Assembly: GCA_025361565.1 (NCBI GenBank) | Contig: JANYKN010000144.1 | Span: 1 to 64,000 of the forward strand | Direction: 5' to 3' | From: Bacteroidota bacterium | GTDB taxonomy: Bacteria > Bacteroidota > Bacteroidia > Bacteroidales > NBLH01 | Length of the DNA: 64,000 bases | In this document: one piece after another, positions 44,859-54,576 of the stretch | Layout: the number at the start of each line of letters is the position of its first letter | Numbering within the stretch: position 1 is the stretch's first letter | Notes under the pieces: generated by a model | Told to the model about the DNA's origin: nothing | Seen by the model: only the letters and a program-made list of their open reading frames with translations | Databases searched by the model: none | Translations under genes and position numbers: made by a program

Positions 44859-44874
44859 CAAAAGTATAAATTTG
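44859..44874. promoter_or_regulatory. Abutting divergent -7 boxes (HEAT gene and lipoprotein gene)
   Basis: CAAAAGTA at 44859-44866 is a perfect minus-strand TAnnTTTG box for the HEAT gene. TAAATTTG at 44867-44874 is a perfect plus-strand box for the lipoprotein gene. They touch with no base between them. A CAAA at 44884-44887 could be the minus-strand -33 box (17-base spacing). Polymerase could hardly occupy both at once. Confidence 0.5.
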
Positions 44875-44973
44875 TTTATTATGCAAAAATAAATAGTACA
44901 GGAAGTCGTGCAATTTATTATAAAATGGTCTTTTACTAAATCTATACTGTTAACAGTGCAAACATTAGACACA

Positions 44974-45858
44974 ATGAAACTATCACTCAAACTAGCTCTT
45001 TTAATGCCAATCGCATTTTTTTTGTTGCTTCAATCGTGTAATCTTAATAGTAATAAGACATCAGCAAATGATGGAGCTGATGCAATTGATACAAATATAC
45101 TTTTAGCCTCAACCATCGAAGTTTTTAAAACAATACCATCACCTGTTTATGCAGCTGAGCTTATTAATAAAGCAGGAGTAAAATTTGATGAAAAAATTTT
45201 AAATCCGGTAAAGAATGTTCCTTATTACGAAACTAGTCAAAGTATGGCCTTAAACCTTGGAGTTTATTGCGCCGATTTGAGTTTTACCAGTTTTTATGAT
45301 CAAAAACAAATTACAATGGATTATCTCGCAGCAATCAAAACAATTGCTGATGGTTTAGGCTTAATAAACCTGCTAAAACAAAATGATATTATTAAGCTCG
45401 AAGATAATATTTATAACAAAGACAGCATTAAATTGTTGGTTTCAAATATTTTTTTATCCTCAGGTCAATTTTTGAATGATAATAATCGGCCTCAAATTGC
45501 TTTGATGGTAGAAGTTGGGGGATGGATTGAAGGTATTTATATTGCCATGGAACTGGCCAAACAATCGGGACATATAAATAAAGAATTGGTAGATAGGGTA
45601 TCTGAACAACGGAATTCTCTAATTCTGGTGATCAACTCACTAGAGAAATTTTCGAATATTGAACAAATAAATGAAGTATTGCTGGATATGAACAAGCTTA
45701 AAGTAATTTATGACAAAATGTTAGTTCCAAGTGGTGATAATTCGAAAACGACAAATTCTTTAACAAGTGAAAATAATTCAACAGCAAATATTACCCCTGA
45801 GATATTTCTTAGTCTTTATCACGAAATTAACAGAATTCGAAACAGCTATACACAGTAG
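44974..45858 (+). CDS. Lipoprotein of unknown function
   Basis: 294 residues from ATG at 44974, chosen because it places a lipoprotein signal at the N-terminus (LALLMPIAFFLLLQSCNLNS, Cys of the lipobox LQSC). An earlier in-frame ATG at 44908 would add 22 residues before it. The mature chain is helical, with YYETSQSMALNLGVYCADLSF and VGGWIEGIYIAMELAKQSGH, and has a Ser/Thr/Asn-rich region before the last helix. I do not recognise a family beyond Bacteroidota lipoproteins of similar build. Confidence 0.75.
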   Translation: MKLSLKLALLMPIAFFLLLQSCNLNSNKTSANDGADAIDTNILLASTIEVFKTIPSPVYAAELINKAGVKFDEKILNPVKNVPYYETSQSMALNLGVYCADLSFTSFYDQKQITMDYLAAIKTIADGLGLINLLKQNDIIKLEDNIYNKDSIKLLVSNIFLSSGQFLNDNNRPQIALMVEVGGWIEGIYIAMELAKQSGHINKELVDRVSEQRNSLILVINSLEKFSNIEQINEVLLDMNKLKVIYDKMLVPSGDNSKTTNSLTSENNSTANITPEIFLSLYHEINRIRNSYTQ

Positions 45859-45917
45859 ATTTTGTAAAAAGTTTTCTATTCTTAATGCATTTTTTATTAT
45901 TCTAATTAATTAATAAC

Positions 45918-48131
45918 GTGTTAATTAAAAGTAAATTCCTGATATTTCTATTGTTTTCGTATTTAATTTGTACTGCAAACATAAATGGTCAGGAAAAAGA
46001 CTCGATCAGGCCAAAAGTTGGACTTGTTTTAAGCGGTGGAGGAGCAAAAGGTCTGGCTCATATTGGAGTATTAAAAATGCTGGAAAAATATAAGATCCCA
46101 ATCGATTATATTACCGGAACCAGTATGGGTAGCGTTGTTGGTGCCTTATATGCTATTGGTTATTCTGCTGCTGAGATTGAAAATATTGCAACTTCCTTGA
46201 ACTGGAGTGAAGTATTTGACGGCAGCACTCAAAGGAATCTAATTTCGATTGAAGAAAAGGACCAGGAAGGTAAATTTATTCTTGAAGTGCCTGTAAAAAA
46301 AGGCAAACCTGTAATTCCAACTGGATTACTTTTAGGACAAAAACTGGAGATGGAATTAGCCAATATTACCTGGTCTGTACATGGAGTCGATGATTTTTCA
46401 AAATTTCCTATCCCATTTGCATGCGTTGCAACTGATATTGAAACCGGTGAAGCGGTTGTAATCAATGGTGGATATTTGCCTGATGTAATTCGTGCCAGTA
46501 TGGCCATTCCAAGTGTTTTTAGTGCTGTAGATTTAAATGGCAGGTTATTGGTAGATGGATGCCTTTCCAGAAACTTTCCGGTAAGCGATGTTCGTAAAAT
46601 GGGCGCTGATATTGTAATAGGAGTTGATGTAGCTGCTCCGTTATACAAAAAAGCACAATTGAATTCGATGATTAAAATAATGGAACAGGCGTCTAGTTTT
46701 ATGAATGAACAAACTTGCATAAAAGAAACTAAACTTGTTGATATTCTGATAAAACCCAATATTGAGGGATATGATGCAAGTAGTTTTGGTGCAGTTGATT
46801 CGTTAATAAAAAATGGCGAAAAAGCTACTATTTTAGTTGAAAATCAACTTATTAGCCTAAAAGAGAAATTGAGCCATTATAAAGAAGTTGTAAGAACGAA
46901 CAGAACTCCTCCTTCTTTACATTCTATTTTTATTAATAAAGTGGAATTCGAAGGTTTGAATCGAGTATCTAAAAATTTAATTAAAAGCAAATTACGTATT
47001 AAAGACTCAAGCTGGGTTACTCTAAATGATATCAAAGATGCTGTTGCAAAAGTATATGGGAGTAAATATTTTGAAAAAGTTAATTATAGGATAGTACAAT
47101 CATATACTGGAACAAAGCTGGTTATCAGGGTCGTTGAGCAGCCTTTTTCAATATATAAAACCGGAATAAATTTCAATAATTATTTTAGTGCTTCTTTAAT
47201 TTTAAATGGTACGTTTCGAAATATTTTGGGTGAGGGATCCCGGCTCTTGCTAACAGCCAAGCTTGGTTTGTCGCCTGAATTTTCTGTTGATTATTCAATT
47301 TATACCAGTTTGAAACCCAGCGTTGGATTCCGTATACAAAGCGAATATTATAATTTCGAAGAAACATTATACGGTAAAGAAGATTCTATTAATTTAAATA
47401 TCAGCAACCATTCTTTTGTTAGCAGAATAGGTTTTGTTTCGTCATTAAGTAACTCTGCTCTTTTTATGCTAGGTGCAGAAATAAGTTATAAATTATTTAA
47501 CCCACTTAATTTTAATTTGACAGGATATTATCCGGAAACGGCAGGTATTCAATTATTTAGTCAAATAAGATTGGATACTTATAATAGAAATATATATCCC
47601 AGTTCGGGTGCTTCATTAAACATATATGCCAGTTATATGTTTGATGAATTAATAAAAACAAATACTAATTTTAATTTTGATGATAAATACTGGAAGTTCA
47701 TTGTCAATTACGAACAATATTTTCCTGTGAATAAGAAACTAACCTATAAACACTCTTTGAACACCGCCATAAGCCTTGCTGATAGTTTGTTTTATAATGA
47801 TAAATTTTTCATGGGAGGAGAAATAAATTTTAAAAATTATATTTTCCCATTAACGGGATACAAATTTATGCAAATAGCCGGACAAAATATTGTGACCGCA
47901 GGAATAGGACTCAGATATGAGCCATGGCGTGATAAGTTCATTTTATTAGATGCAAATGCTGGTGTTGCAGAAACACAGATTAAAGATATTTTTAATCCTG
48001 AAAAAATTTATTTGGGAACCTCAATTGGTGTTGGAATAAAAACAATTATTGGTCCAGTTGAGTATAAAATAAGCATTAATAATTTTGACAGAAAGCTAAA
48101 CCAATGGATACAAATTGGTTATTTCTTTTAA
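45918..48131 (+). CDS. Patatin-like phospholipase fused to POTRA and BamA-like barrel
   Basis: 737 residues, GTG start. The signal peptide ends near INGQ. The patatin domain (about 30-310) has the oxyanion loop GLVLSGGGAKGLAHIGVL, the nucleophile elbow GTSMGSVVG, and the catalytic Asp in LLVDGCLSRNFPV. A POTRA-like domain (about 335-410, FINKVEFEGLNRVSKNLIKS) leads to a C-terminal 16-strand-type Omp85 barrel ending IQIGYFF. This is the layout of PlpD-like (type Vd) secreted phospholipases, where the barrel exports or anchors the lipase at the outer membrane. Confidence 0.92.
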   Translation: MLIKSKFLIFLLFSYLICTANINGQEKDSIRPKVGLVLSGGGAKGLAHIGVLKMLEKYKIPIDYITGTSMGSVVGALYAIGYSAAEIENIATSLNWSEVFDGSTQRNLISIEEKDQEGKFILEVPVKKGKPVIPTGLLLGQKLEMELANITWSVHGVDDFSKFPIPFACVATDIETGEAVVINGGYLPDVIRASMAIPSVFSAVDLNGRLLVDGCLSRNFPVSDVRKMGADIVIGVDVAAPLYKKAQLNSMIKIMEQASSFMNEQTCIKETKLVDILIKPNIEGYDASSFGAVDSLIKNGEKATILVENQLISLKEKLSHYKEVVRTNRTPPSLHSIFINKVEFEGLNRVSKNLIKSKLRIKDSSWVTLNDIKDAVAKVYGSKYFEKVNYRIVQSYTGTKLVIRVVEQPFSIYKTGINFNNYFSASLILNGTFRNILGEGSRLLLTAKLGLSPEFSVDYSIYTSLKPSVGFRIQSEYYNFEETLYGKEDSINLNISNHSFVSRIGFVSSLSNSALFMLGAEISYKLFNPLNFNLTGYYPETAGIQLFSQIRLDTYNRNIYPSSGASLNIYASYMFDELIKTNTNFNFDDKYWKFIVNYEQYFPVNKKLTYKHSLNTAISLADSLFYNDKFFMGGEINFKNYIFPLTGYKFMQIAGQNIVTAGIGLRYEPWRDKFILLDANAGVAETQIKDIFNPEKIYLGTSIGVGIKTIIGPVEYKISINNFDRKLNQWIQIGYFF

Positions 48132-48168
48132 TATATGGTTAAGTGAGATATTATGTGTAATGTCTTTA

Positions 48169-48948
48169 CTAAATTTCAATTTCTCCTTCAAATACTAATA
48201 TTGCAGGACCTTTTAAATAAACGTTTTCATAACAATCTCCTTTTTTTTCGAAACTAACTTGTAAGTTTCCACCCAAGGTTTTTATTTCTATGATATTCTG
48301 ATTGGTTTTAAATTTAGAATAATAAGCAATGGCTGAAGCTACTGAGCCTGTTCCGCAAGAATAAGTTTCATCTTCCACACCTCTCTCATAGGTGCGCACA
48401 GCAAGGCCATTCTCAATTTTAGAGACAAAATTTACATTGGTGCCTTCTTGCTTGAAATTTTCACTATATCTAATTTTTTTGCCTTCATTAAATACATCGA
48501 TTGAGCTAACATCAGATACAAAACGAACATAATGAGGAGAGCCTGTATATAAAAATGAATATTCGTCATTTTCTGCTATTTTATTAACATTCTGCATTTT
48601 AAGCTTAATCAGATTCTGGGTATCAAAATTTGCTTCATGAGGGCCGTCGCTTGCTAAAAATTTTGCAAAATTATCAACTATTCCCAAATGTCTGGCAAAG
48701 GCAGTAATGCACCTGCCCCCATTTCCACACATTGTTCCTCCTGAACCATCGGAATTATAATAATCCATTTCGAAGTGATATTCAGGATTTGATTTTAATA
48801 ACATCAATCCATCGGCTCCAATTCCAAATCTTCTGTGGCAAAGCTTTTTAATTTGATCTGTACTCAGTTTTTGCAACAACAATTTACGATTGTCAATTAA
48901 AATGAAATCATTTCCAGTTCCGTGATATTTATAAAAATGAATAAGCAT
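48169..48948 (-). CDS. dapF: Diaminopimelate epimerase DapF
   Basis: 259 residues. It converts LL- to meso-diaminopimelate for lysine and peptidoglycan synthesis. KYHGTGNDFILIDN is at the N-terminus. The two catalytic Cys lie in GTMCGNGGRCITAFAR and TYSCGTGSVASAIAYY, and ERGVEDETYSCG is diagnostic. A minus-strand -7-like box (CAAAAGTA at 49015-49022) lies 67 bases upstream. Confidence 0.96.
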   Translation of the reverse strand: MLIHFYKYHGTGNDFILIDNRKLLLQKLSTDQIKKLCHRRFGIGADGLMLLKSNPEYHFEMDYYNSDGSGGTMCGNGGRCITAFARHLGIVDNFAKFLASDGPHEANFDTQNLIKLKMQNVNKIAENDEYSFLYTGSPHYVRFVSDVSSIDVFNEGKKIRYSENFKQEGTNVNFVSKIENGLAVRTYERGVEDETYSCGTGSVASAIAYYSKFKTNQNIIEIKTLGGNLQVSFEKKGDCYENVYLKGPAILVFEGEIEI

Positions 48949-49014
48949 TTTCTACGTTAAATTAAGTTAATCACTTGTTTAAAATTTTTCAATTCGTTTA
49001 TTTTACATCTGGAA

Positions 49015-49022
49015 CAAAAGTA
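49015..49022 (-). promoter_or_regulatory. Candidate -7 element of dapF
   Basis: It reads TACTTTTG on the minus strand, an exact TAnnTTTG match 67 bases before the dapF start. Confidence 0.4.
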
Positions 49023-49230
49023 CAAATTATGTTTATTGGTGTAGGCTAATTTTTAATTTAAAACATTAAGTTTTCCTTAACCTAGGTTAAAAATGATTAA
49101 TTAAGCAATGTATATTAAATAATTTTAAACATAAAACGTTATTTGATCGATAAATTGAACAATTTTAATATTCTATTATTATTTTATTTATTCAAATTAA
49201 ATTTTATAAACAGTTAAAAAAGAGAGCAAT

Positions 49231-50652
49231 ATGAAAGTTAAAAATGTAATTTTTGTTTTATTGATTGCAACTTTTGGGGGTATTGTTGCTATTGCAGGAA
49301 ATAAACTCCTTTTTGACAAAGAACAAACCATATCAAAACCAAATGATGCTACTTATTCTTCCGCCAGATTTGTGAACCAATCACTTACCAGTTCAGCAAT
49401 CGATTTCACTGAAGCCGCAGAAAAAACAATTCATGGTGTGGTTCATATTAAAACAACCACAGAGGGAGAACAAGGTTATACTATTTACGATTTTTTATTC
49501 AAGCAGCAACCTTCAACCCCTAATTATGGAATTGGTTCTGGTGTAATTATCTCTTCTGATGGATATATTGTTACTAATAATCACGTAGTAGAGATGTCTT
49601 CAGATATTGAAGTGGTCTTGAATGATAAACGCAGTTTCAAAGCAAAAGTAATTGGAACAGATCCATCTACAGATTTGGCCTTACTCAAAATTGATGCTAC
49701 TGATTTACCTGTAATTCCGATTGGAAATTCAGATGATGTAAAAATTGGTCAATGGGTATTGGCTGTTGGAAACCCATTCAACCTTACTTCAACAGTAACT
49801 GCGGGTATTGTTAGTGCCAAAGGTCGAAATATTAATATTGTACAGGGTCAGTATCCGATTGAGGCATTTATTCAAACAGATGCTGCTGTTAATCCCGGTA
49901 ACAGTGGTGGGGCGCTAGTAAATACCGCAGGTGAGTTGATTGGCATAAATGCTGCGATAGCTACTCAAACCGGCTCATATTCCGGCTATTCCTTTGCAAT
50001 CCCTACCAGTATAGTAACAAAGGTGGTTTCGGATTTAAAGCAATTTGGAGTTGTACAAAGAGCTGTTTTAGGTGTTGCTATTTTAGATATGACTGATGAA
50101 CTGGCAAAATCATTGAACATGGATAAAATTGAAGGAGTCTATGTAGATGAAGTGATAAAAGATGGTACTGCTGAAAAGGGAGGAATCATGAAAAATGATG
50201 TAATCACTAAAATTGGAGAACGTAATGTAAATACTGTTGCTGAACTTCAAGAACAGGTAAGCACATACAAGCCGGGCGATAAGGTGGAAATTACAATCAT
50301 CCATAATAATGGGATTAAAAAAGTACAGGTAATCCTTCAAAATAGAGTAGGTAACACAGAAGTTGTTGGTTCAGATAATCTTTCAGTATTAGGAGCCACT
50401 TTTACAGCACTATCCAAAAAGGAAAAGGAAAACCTTGGTTTAACATGTGGAGTAAAAGTAAATCAATTAGTTCCTGGAAAATTATTAAAAGCCGGAGTGC
50501 GCGAAGGATATATAATCACACATATCAATAAAATTCCTGTAAACACTGTTGATGATATTGCCAAAGGATTACAGGATGCAAATGGTGGCGTTTACCTCAG
50601 AGGTGTTTATTCCAATGGATTAGTGGAGTATTATGCTTTTGGAATGGATTAA
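49231..50652 (+). CDS. Deg/HtrA family periplasmic serine protease with two PDZ domains
   Basis: 473 residues. A membrane anchor or signal (VIFVLLIATFGGIVAIAG) precedes the trypsin-like domain. The triad is His in VTNNHVVEMSSD, Asp in DPSTDLALLKI, and Ser in NPGNSGGALVNTAG. Two PDZ domains follow (about 275-375 and 385-470, the first with GVYVDEVIKDGTAEKGGI). It degrades or refolds damaged envelope proteins. A strong terminator follows. Whether it is DegP- or DegQ-like cannot be told. Confidence 0.95.
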   Translation: MKVKNVIFVLLIATFGGIVAIAGNKLLFDKEQTISKPNDATYSSARFVNQSLTSSAIDFTEAAEKTIHGVVHIKTTTEGEQGYTIYDFLFKQQPSTPNYGIGSGVIISSDGYIVTNNHVVEMSSDIEVVLNDKRSFKAKVIGTDPSTDLALLKIDATDLPVIPIGNSDDVKIGQWVLAVGNPFNLTSTVTAGIVSAKGRNINIVQGQYPIEAFIQTDAAVNPGNSGGALVNTAGELIGINAAIATQTGSYSGYSFAIPTSIVTKVVSDLKQFGVVQRAVLGVAILDMTDELAKSLNMDKIEGVYVDEVIKDGTAEKGGIMKNDVITKIGERNVNTVAELQEQVSTYKPGDKVEITIIHNNGIKKVQVILQNRVGNTEVVGSDNLSVLGATFTALSKKEKENLGLTCGVKVNQLVPGKLLKAGVREGYIITHINKIPVNTVDDIAKGLQDANGGVYLRGVYSNGLVEYYAFGMD

Positions 50653-50712
50653 TGTAATCAACCTTAAAACAACAGAAAGCGTGGACACTTGGATTAAAAA
50701 TATTTAATTACC

Positions 50713-50753
50713 AGCATTTAATGAGTTTTTAATAGAAAAACTTATTAAATGCT
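50713..50753 (+). terminator. Rho-independent terminator after the HtrA gene
   Basis: An 18-bp stem with one G-U pair (50713-50730 with 50736-50753), a 5-base loop, and a T run directly after it. Confidence 0.88.
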
Positions 50754-51022
50754 TTTTTTTAGTAATATCTATTTTGCTTGATGAACAATTAATAAATTAA
50801 AATATACGTGCTTATAATTTGAGTTAAATAGAAAGGTAATAAGTTTAACTTTCTGTTTGATAATCTTTTTAGTTCGTTATTTTCTCACAAAAAAAAAACT
50901 TCGATTGATGTAAAAATTGGCTCAATTGATGTAATTGATTATGGAAAGATTAAAATAATCAGGATCTTAGAAATTGTACTTTTTGACCATAAACATCATT
51001 TTATAAACACTAAATGATAAGA

Positions 51023-51883
51023 ATGAGACAATTAAAAATAACTAAATCTATAACAAACAGGGAAAGTGCATCCCTGGACAAGTATCTTCAGGAAATTGGG
51101 AGAGAGGAACTTATCTCAATGGAAGAAGAAGTAGAATTGGCGCAGCGAATTAGAAAAGGTGATCAGGTAGCTCTTGAAAAATTGACCAGGGCAAATTTAA
51201 GATTTGTTGTTTCTGTTGCCAAGCAATATCAAAATCAAGGTCTTACTTTACCTGATTTAATTAATGAAGGAAATATTGGTTTAATAAAAGCTGCCGATAA
51301 ATTTGATGAAACCCGAGGTTTTAAATTTATTTCGTATGCTGTGTGGTGGATAAGACAATCCATTCTTCAAGCCCTGGCTGAGCAGTCGAGAATAGTGAGG
51401 TTGCCTCTGAACCAGGTTGGATCGCTAAACAGGCTGAATAAAGCATTCTCCCAATTTGAGCAGGAATTTGAAAGGATTCCAACACCGCAGGAGCTTGCCA
51501 AAGTTCTTGAAATCCCCAATGATAAAGTTACCAGTACGCTTAGGATTTCAGGAAAACACATATCGGTTGATGCTCCTTTTTCGGATGATGAAGAAAATAG
51601 CCTGCTCGATGTTCTTATCAATGAAGATACTCCAAAGGCGGATAATGTACTTATCAAAGAATCATTGATTAAAGAGATTGACAGGGCATTATCAACACTT
51701 ACTGATAGAGAAAAGGGTATAATTAAAGCATTTTTCGGTATTAATTGTACCGAATTGACCCTTGAAGAAATAGGCGATAAATTTGGGCTAACCCGCGAAA
51801 GGGTAAGACAGATTAAGGAGAAAGCAATAAAAAGATTAAGGAGTGTTTCTAAAAGTAGATTGCTGAAAGGCTATTTGGGTTAA
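51023..51883 (+). CDS. rpoD: Primary sigma factor RpoD/SigA
   Basis: 286 residues from ATG at 51023 ([20 protein letters not shown]), the invariant Bacteroidota start; an ATG at 51014 adds three residues. It lacks region 1.1. Region 1.2 ([20 protein letters not shown]), region 2 ([40 protein letters not shown]), region 3, and region 4 helix-turn-helix ([20 protein letters not shown]) are complete. It directs recognition of the TTTG/TAnnTTTG promoters seen in this window. The strong terminator follows. Confidence 0.97.
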   Translation: MRQLKITKSITNRESASLDKYLQEIGREELISMEEEVELAQRIRKGDQVALEKLTRANLRFVVSVAKQYQNQGLTLPDLINEGNIGLIKAADKFDETRGFKFISYAVWWIRQSILQALAEQSRIVRLPLNQVGSLNRLNKAFSQFEQEFERIPTPQELAKVLEIPNDKVTSTLRISGKHISVDAPFSDDEENSLLDVLINEDTPKADNVLIKESLIKEIDRALSTLTDREKGIIKAFFGINCTELTLEEIGDKFGLTRERVRQIKEKAIKRLRSVSKSRLLKGYLG

Positions 51884-51975
51884 ATCAGGTTTGAAACTCC
51901 TGATTTCTCATTTTCTATTTTTATTAATAAGGTTAGTAAGCCAAAGTTTAGTTTTTAAATTTTGGACAATGTATT

Positions 51976-52009
51976 AAAGGCTGAAACTTTTCCGAAAGTT
52001 TCAGCCTTT
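51976..52009 (+). terminator. Rho-independent terminator of rpoD
   Basis: A perfect 15-bp stem (51976-51990 with 51995-52009) has a TCCG loop and is followed by a run of about eight T residues. Confidence 0.92.
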
Positions 52010-52354
52010 TTTTTTGTTAGACTTCATTGCAGTATTCGATTTATTATTCGAAAACCTGTTCTCGCTTTCCTATAAGAATGCTTTGCATTTTTGGCAATCA
52101 TCAAATTTATCCTAATATCTGATTTAAAATTGATAATAATTTAAAAGATTATTTGAATAACATAAATAATTAGGAATTGCTATCAAAATTAAAGGGGTGT
52201 AAATATAAAATAATATAAAATAATTAATATATAATCAAAATATATTGGGTGTAAATCAATAAAATATATAAATATTTGGAGTGATACGTAAAAATGAATA
52301 TGTTTGTTCCCGATTTTGAAGACCGTTTTTGATTAATAATTAAATAAAATTGCA
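52010..52354. other. Intergenic region upstream of the ammonium transporter
   Basis: About 340 bases, increasingly AT-rich, with several near-repeats of ATATAAAATAA and two copies of GGGTGTAAAT (52195 and 52244 regions). The paired GGGTGTAAAT could be a regulator site for nitrogen control, but that is a guess. No gene was recognised. Confidence 0.4.
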
Positions 52355-53686
52355 ATGGGTAAAATTAAAGTTCAACATTTATTTCTTCTCGCTCTATTTC
52401 TTTTAGTGGGCCCCGACATTTTTGCACAAGGTAACATACCAATTGATTCCGGAGCTACTGCCTGGATGCTGACTTCAACGGCCCTGGTACTATTAATGAT
52501 TCCGGGATTAGCCATGTTTTATGGTGGATTGGTCCGTTCTAAAAACGTGTTGGGTACCATGATGCATTCTTTCAGTGCAATGGGTATTATGACTGTATTA
52601 TGGATGACCATTGGTTATAGCATGGCTTTTGGACACAATGTTTTAGGCGGTTGGTTCGGGTGGAACAATGATTATTTTTTCTTAAACGGAATTGATGAAT
52701 CAATAATGAAAGGTGGAATACCAGAATATGTGTTTACCATGTTTCAGGGAAAATTTGCCATAATTACACCTGCACTTATTGCAGGAGCTTTTGCCGAAAG
52801 AATTTCATTTAAAGCTTATATGGTTTTTATTGCCCTTTGGGGAATTCTGGTTTACAACCCGCTTTGCCATTGGGTGTGGGCTCCGGATGGATTTTTGTTT
52901 AACATGGGGGCAAATGGTGCCATTGACTTTGCTGGCGGAACTGTAGTTCATATCAGTGCAGGGGTTAGTGGTGTGGTTGCTGCCTTATATTTGGGGCCAC
53001 GCCGAGGTTTCCCTAAAATAGGGGCAAGGCCCAATAATCTGGTAATGACAATTATTGGAGCCGGTTTACTGTGGGTTGGATGGTTTGGTTTCAATGCAGG
53101 AAGCAGCATATCCAGTGGATTGAGTACTGCACAGGCTTTAACTGCCACACAAGTTGCAGCAGCAGCAGGTTCTTTAACCTGGATTATCATCGAATCGATA
53201 CACCAGGGAAAACCTAGTGCACTTGGCTTTGTCAGCGGTATCCTGAGCGGATTGGTAGCTGTTACGCCCGCTGCCGGAGTGGTGAAACCTTACGGTGCAC
53301 TTATACTTGGAATGATTGCCTCTACGGTTTGTTATATATTTATTAGTAAAAAATACAAATTTGGTTTTGACGATACCCTTGATGCTTTTGGAATACATGG
53401 AGTAGGAGGTATAGTGGGTGCACTTTTTCTTGTTTTCTTTATCCGCGACAGCTGGATGAAACAAGCTGCTATAAATAATGGCGGTATTTGGACCATTTGG
53501 GAGCAATTGGGTGTGCAGGCCACCGCAGTTGGATTATGCATTTTATACGCAACAACGCTTACATTTGCCATTTTATTTGTAGTGGACAAAATCTTTAAGC
53601 TGCGTGCTACTTCTGATGAAGAAATGAAAGGTATGGATACGGTTTACCATGGCGAAAGTGCTTATGGTATGTTGAACCCTAATTAG
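52355..53686 (+). CDS. amt: Ammonium transporter (Amt family)
   Basis: 443 residues. A signal peptide (HLFLLALFLLVGPDIFAQG) precedes eleven membrane helices. AWMLTSTALVLLMIPGLAMF, YNPLCHWVWAPDG (first conduction His) and FGIHGVGGIVGALFLVFF (second conduction His) are family landmarks, together with FAGGTVVHISAGVSGV. It imports ammonium and is followed by its PII regulator gene, the usual amtB-glnK pairing. Confidence 0.96.
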   Translation: MGKIKVQHLFLLALFLLVGPDIFAQGNIPIDSGATAWMLTSTALVLLMIPGLAMFYGGLVRSKNVLGTMMHSFSAMGIMTVLWMTIGYSMAFGHNVLGGWFGWNNDYFFLNGIDESIMKGGIPEYVFTMFQGKFAIITPALIAGAFAERISFKAYMVFIALWGILVYNPLCHWVWAPDGFLFNMGANGAIDFAGGTVVHISAGVSGVVAALYLGPRRGFPKIGARPNNLVMTIIGAGLLWVGWFGFNAGSSISSGLSTAQALTATQVAAAAGSLTWIIIESIHQGKPSALGFVSGILSGLVAVTPAAGVVKPYGALILGMIASTVCYIFISKKYKFGFDDTLDAFGIHGVGGIVGALFLVFFIRDSWMKQAAINNGGIWTIWEQLGVQATAVGLCILYATTLTFAILFVVDKIFKLRATSDEEMKGMDTVYHGESAYGMLNPN

Positions 53687-53687
53687 T

Positions 53688-53770
53688 AAATGGAAATTGG
53701 TTATTGGAAATTAGTCATTAGATATTAGAAATTGGCTGTTAGTCATAAGAAATTAGTCATTTGGAATTGT
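53688..53770. repeat. Short degenerate direct repeats (GAAATTAGTCATTAG-like)
   Basis: Between amt and the PII gene, variants of TTGGAAATTAGTCATT occur four times in about 80 bases (GGAAATTAGTCATTAG, ATTAGAAATTGGCTGTTAG, AAGAAATTAGTCATTTGG). They look like a slipped or decaying tandem array. Function unknown. Confidence 0.6.
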
Positions 53771-53879
53771 TAAATAATTGAAATAATAAAATGATCATTT
53801 GGCTAATTTATTTCTGACTTTTACATTAGAGGATTTAAATTTTAGACACAAAGTATTTGAAAAATATAAAACAACATAA

Positions 53880-54224
53880 ATGAAACTTATCATAGCAATT
53901 ATACACGAAACCCAGCTTGACCTGGTACGTGAAGCTTTAATTGAAGCCGAAATTACTAGGATTACTGTTAGCCGTGTTTCGGGACATGGAAAGCAACGAA
54001 AAGAAGAAATTTATCGTGGCAAAAAAGTAATCCCCAGCTTAAACCCTAAAATGAGACTGGACATAGCGGTAAACGATGAATTTGTCGATATCACTGTAGA
54101 TACCATTATCCGAACTGCCAAACGGCACTCGGAAGGTGAAATTGGTGATGGTAAAATATTCATTGTACCGCTTGAAGAATGCATCCGTATCCGTACGGGG
54201 GAAAGGGGTAGTACGGCCATTTAG
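53880..54224 (+). CDS. PII nitrogen regulatory protein (GlnK-like)
   Basis: 114 residues. The N-terminal MKLIIAIIHETQLDLVREAL, the T-loop region RVSGHGKQRKEEIYRGKKV, the B-loop TAKRHSEGEIGDGKIFI and the C-terminal IRIRTGERGS identify a PII trimer protein. It gates the Amt channel and senses 2-oxoglutarate and ATP/ADP. The T-loop keeps the Tyr of YRG but has Val where E. coli GlnB/GlnK have the uridylylated Tyr51. Control by uridylylation is therefore unlikely. It lies about 190 bases after amt. Confidence 0.94.
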   Translation: MKLIIAIIHETQLDLVREALIEAEITRITVSRVSGHGKQRKEEIYRGKKVIPSLNPKMRLDIAVNDEFVDITVDTIIRTAKRHSEGEIGDGKIFIVPLEECIRIRTGERGSTAI

Positions 54225-54264
54225 GAAGTAATTTGTAGCCTCATTGTTTATCCCAAATTAATAG

Positions 54265-54304
54265 GCATGCCAAACCCCAGGGTTTCAAAATCCTTGGGGT
54301 TTAA
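54265..54304. repeat. Dispersed AAACCCCA hairpin repeat, copy a
   Basis: GCATGCC followed by AAACCCCAGG, a 10-base loop, and CCTTGGGGTTT form an imperfect hairpin just after the PII gene. The same element, including the GCATGCC lead, recurs at 55542-55580 and, without the lead, at 57886-57916; a half copy is at 54566-54583. Confidence 0.7.
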
Positions 54305-54486
54305 GCAATGCATATAACTCCATTTTTTTATTTATGATTCCGTCTGTAAAACGGATTATCCAAACTCATCCCCAGCCCTTCTCTAAGGTTTTAGAGAAGG
54401 GTGACTGACGCTGAAACCGACGAGGCAATTGTATTTTTGATTCACGCTTTTGCTTTGTACTTTTTTAACAATCTTCAAGTTCCAAG
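54298..54486 (+). repeat. Long direct repeat, copy 1
   Basis: About 185 bases repeat at 54577-54763 with roughly 85-90 percent identity by eye. Shared blocks are TGCATATAACTCCATTTTTT (A/C variation), TGTAAAACGGAT, GGTTTTAGAGAA, GGTGACTGACGCT, CAATTGTATTTTTGATTCAC and the T-rich end. No ORF spans it. Confidence 0.8.
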
Positions 54487-54576
54487 CACTTGAACCATAA
54501 GAAGAAATTGCTAGCCGCCTGCAGTTAAAAATGGTTTTAAAAGTTCGAAGGTTGCTGAAAGGCGCGAAACCTCAAG

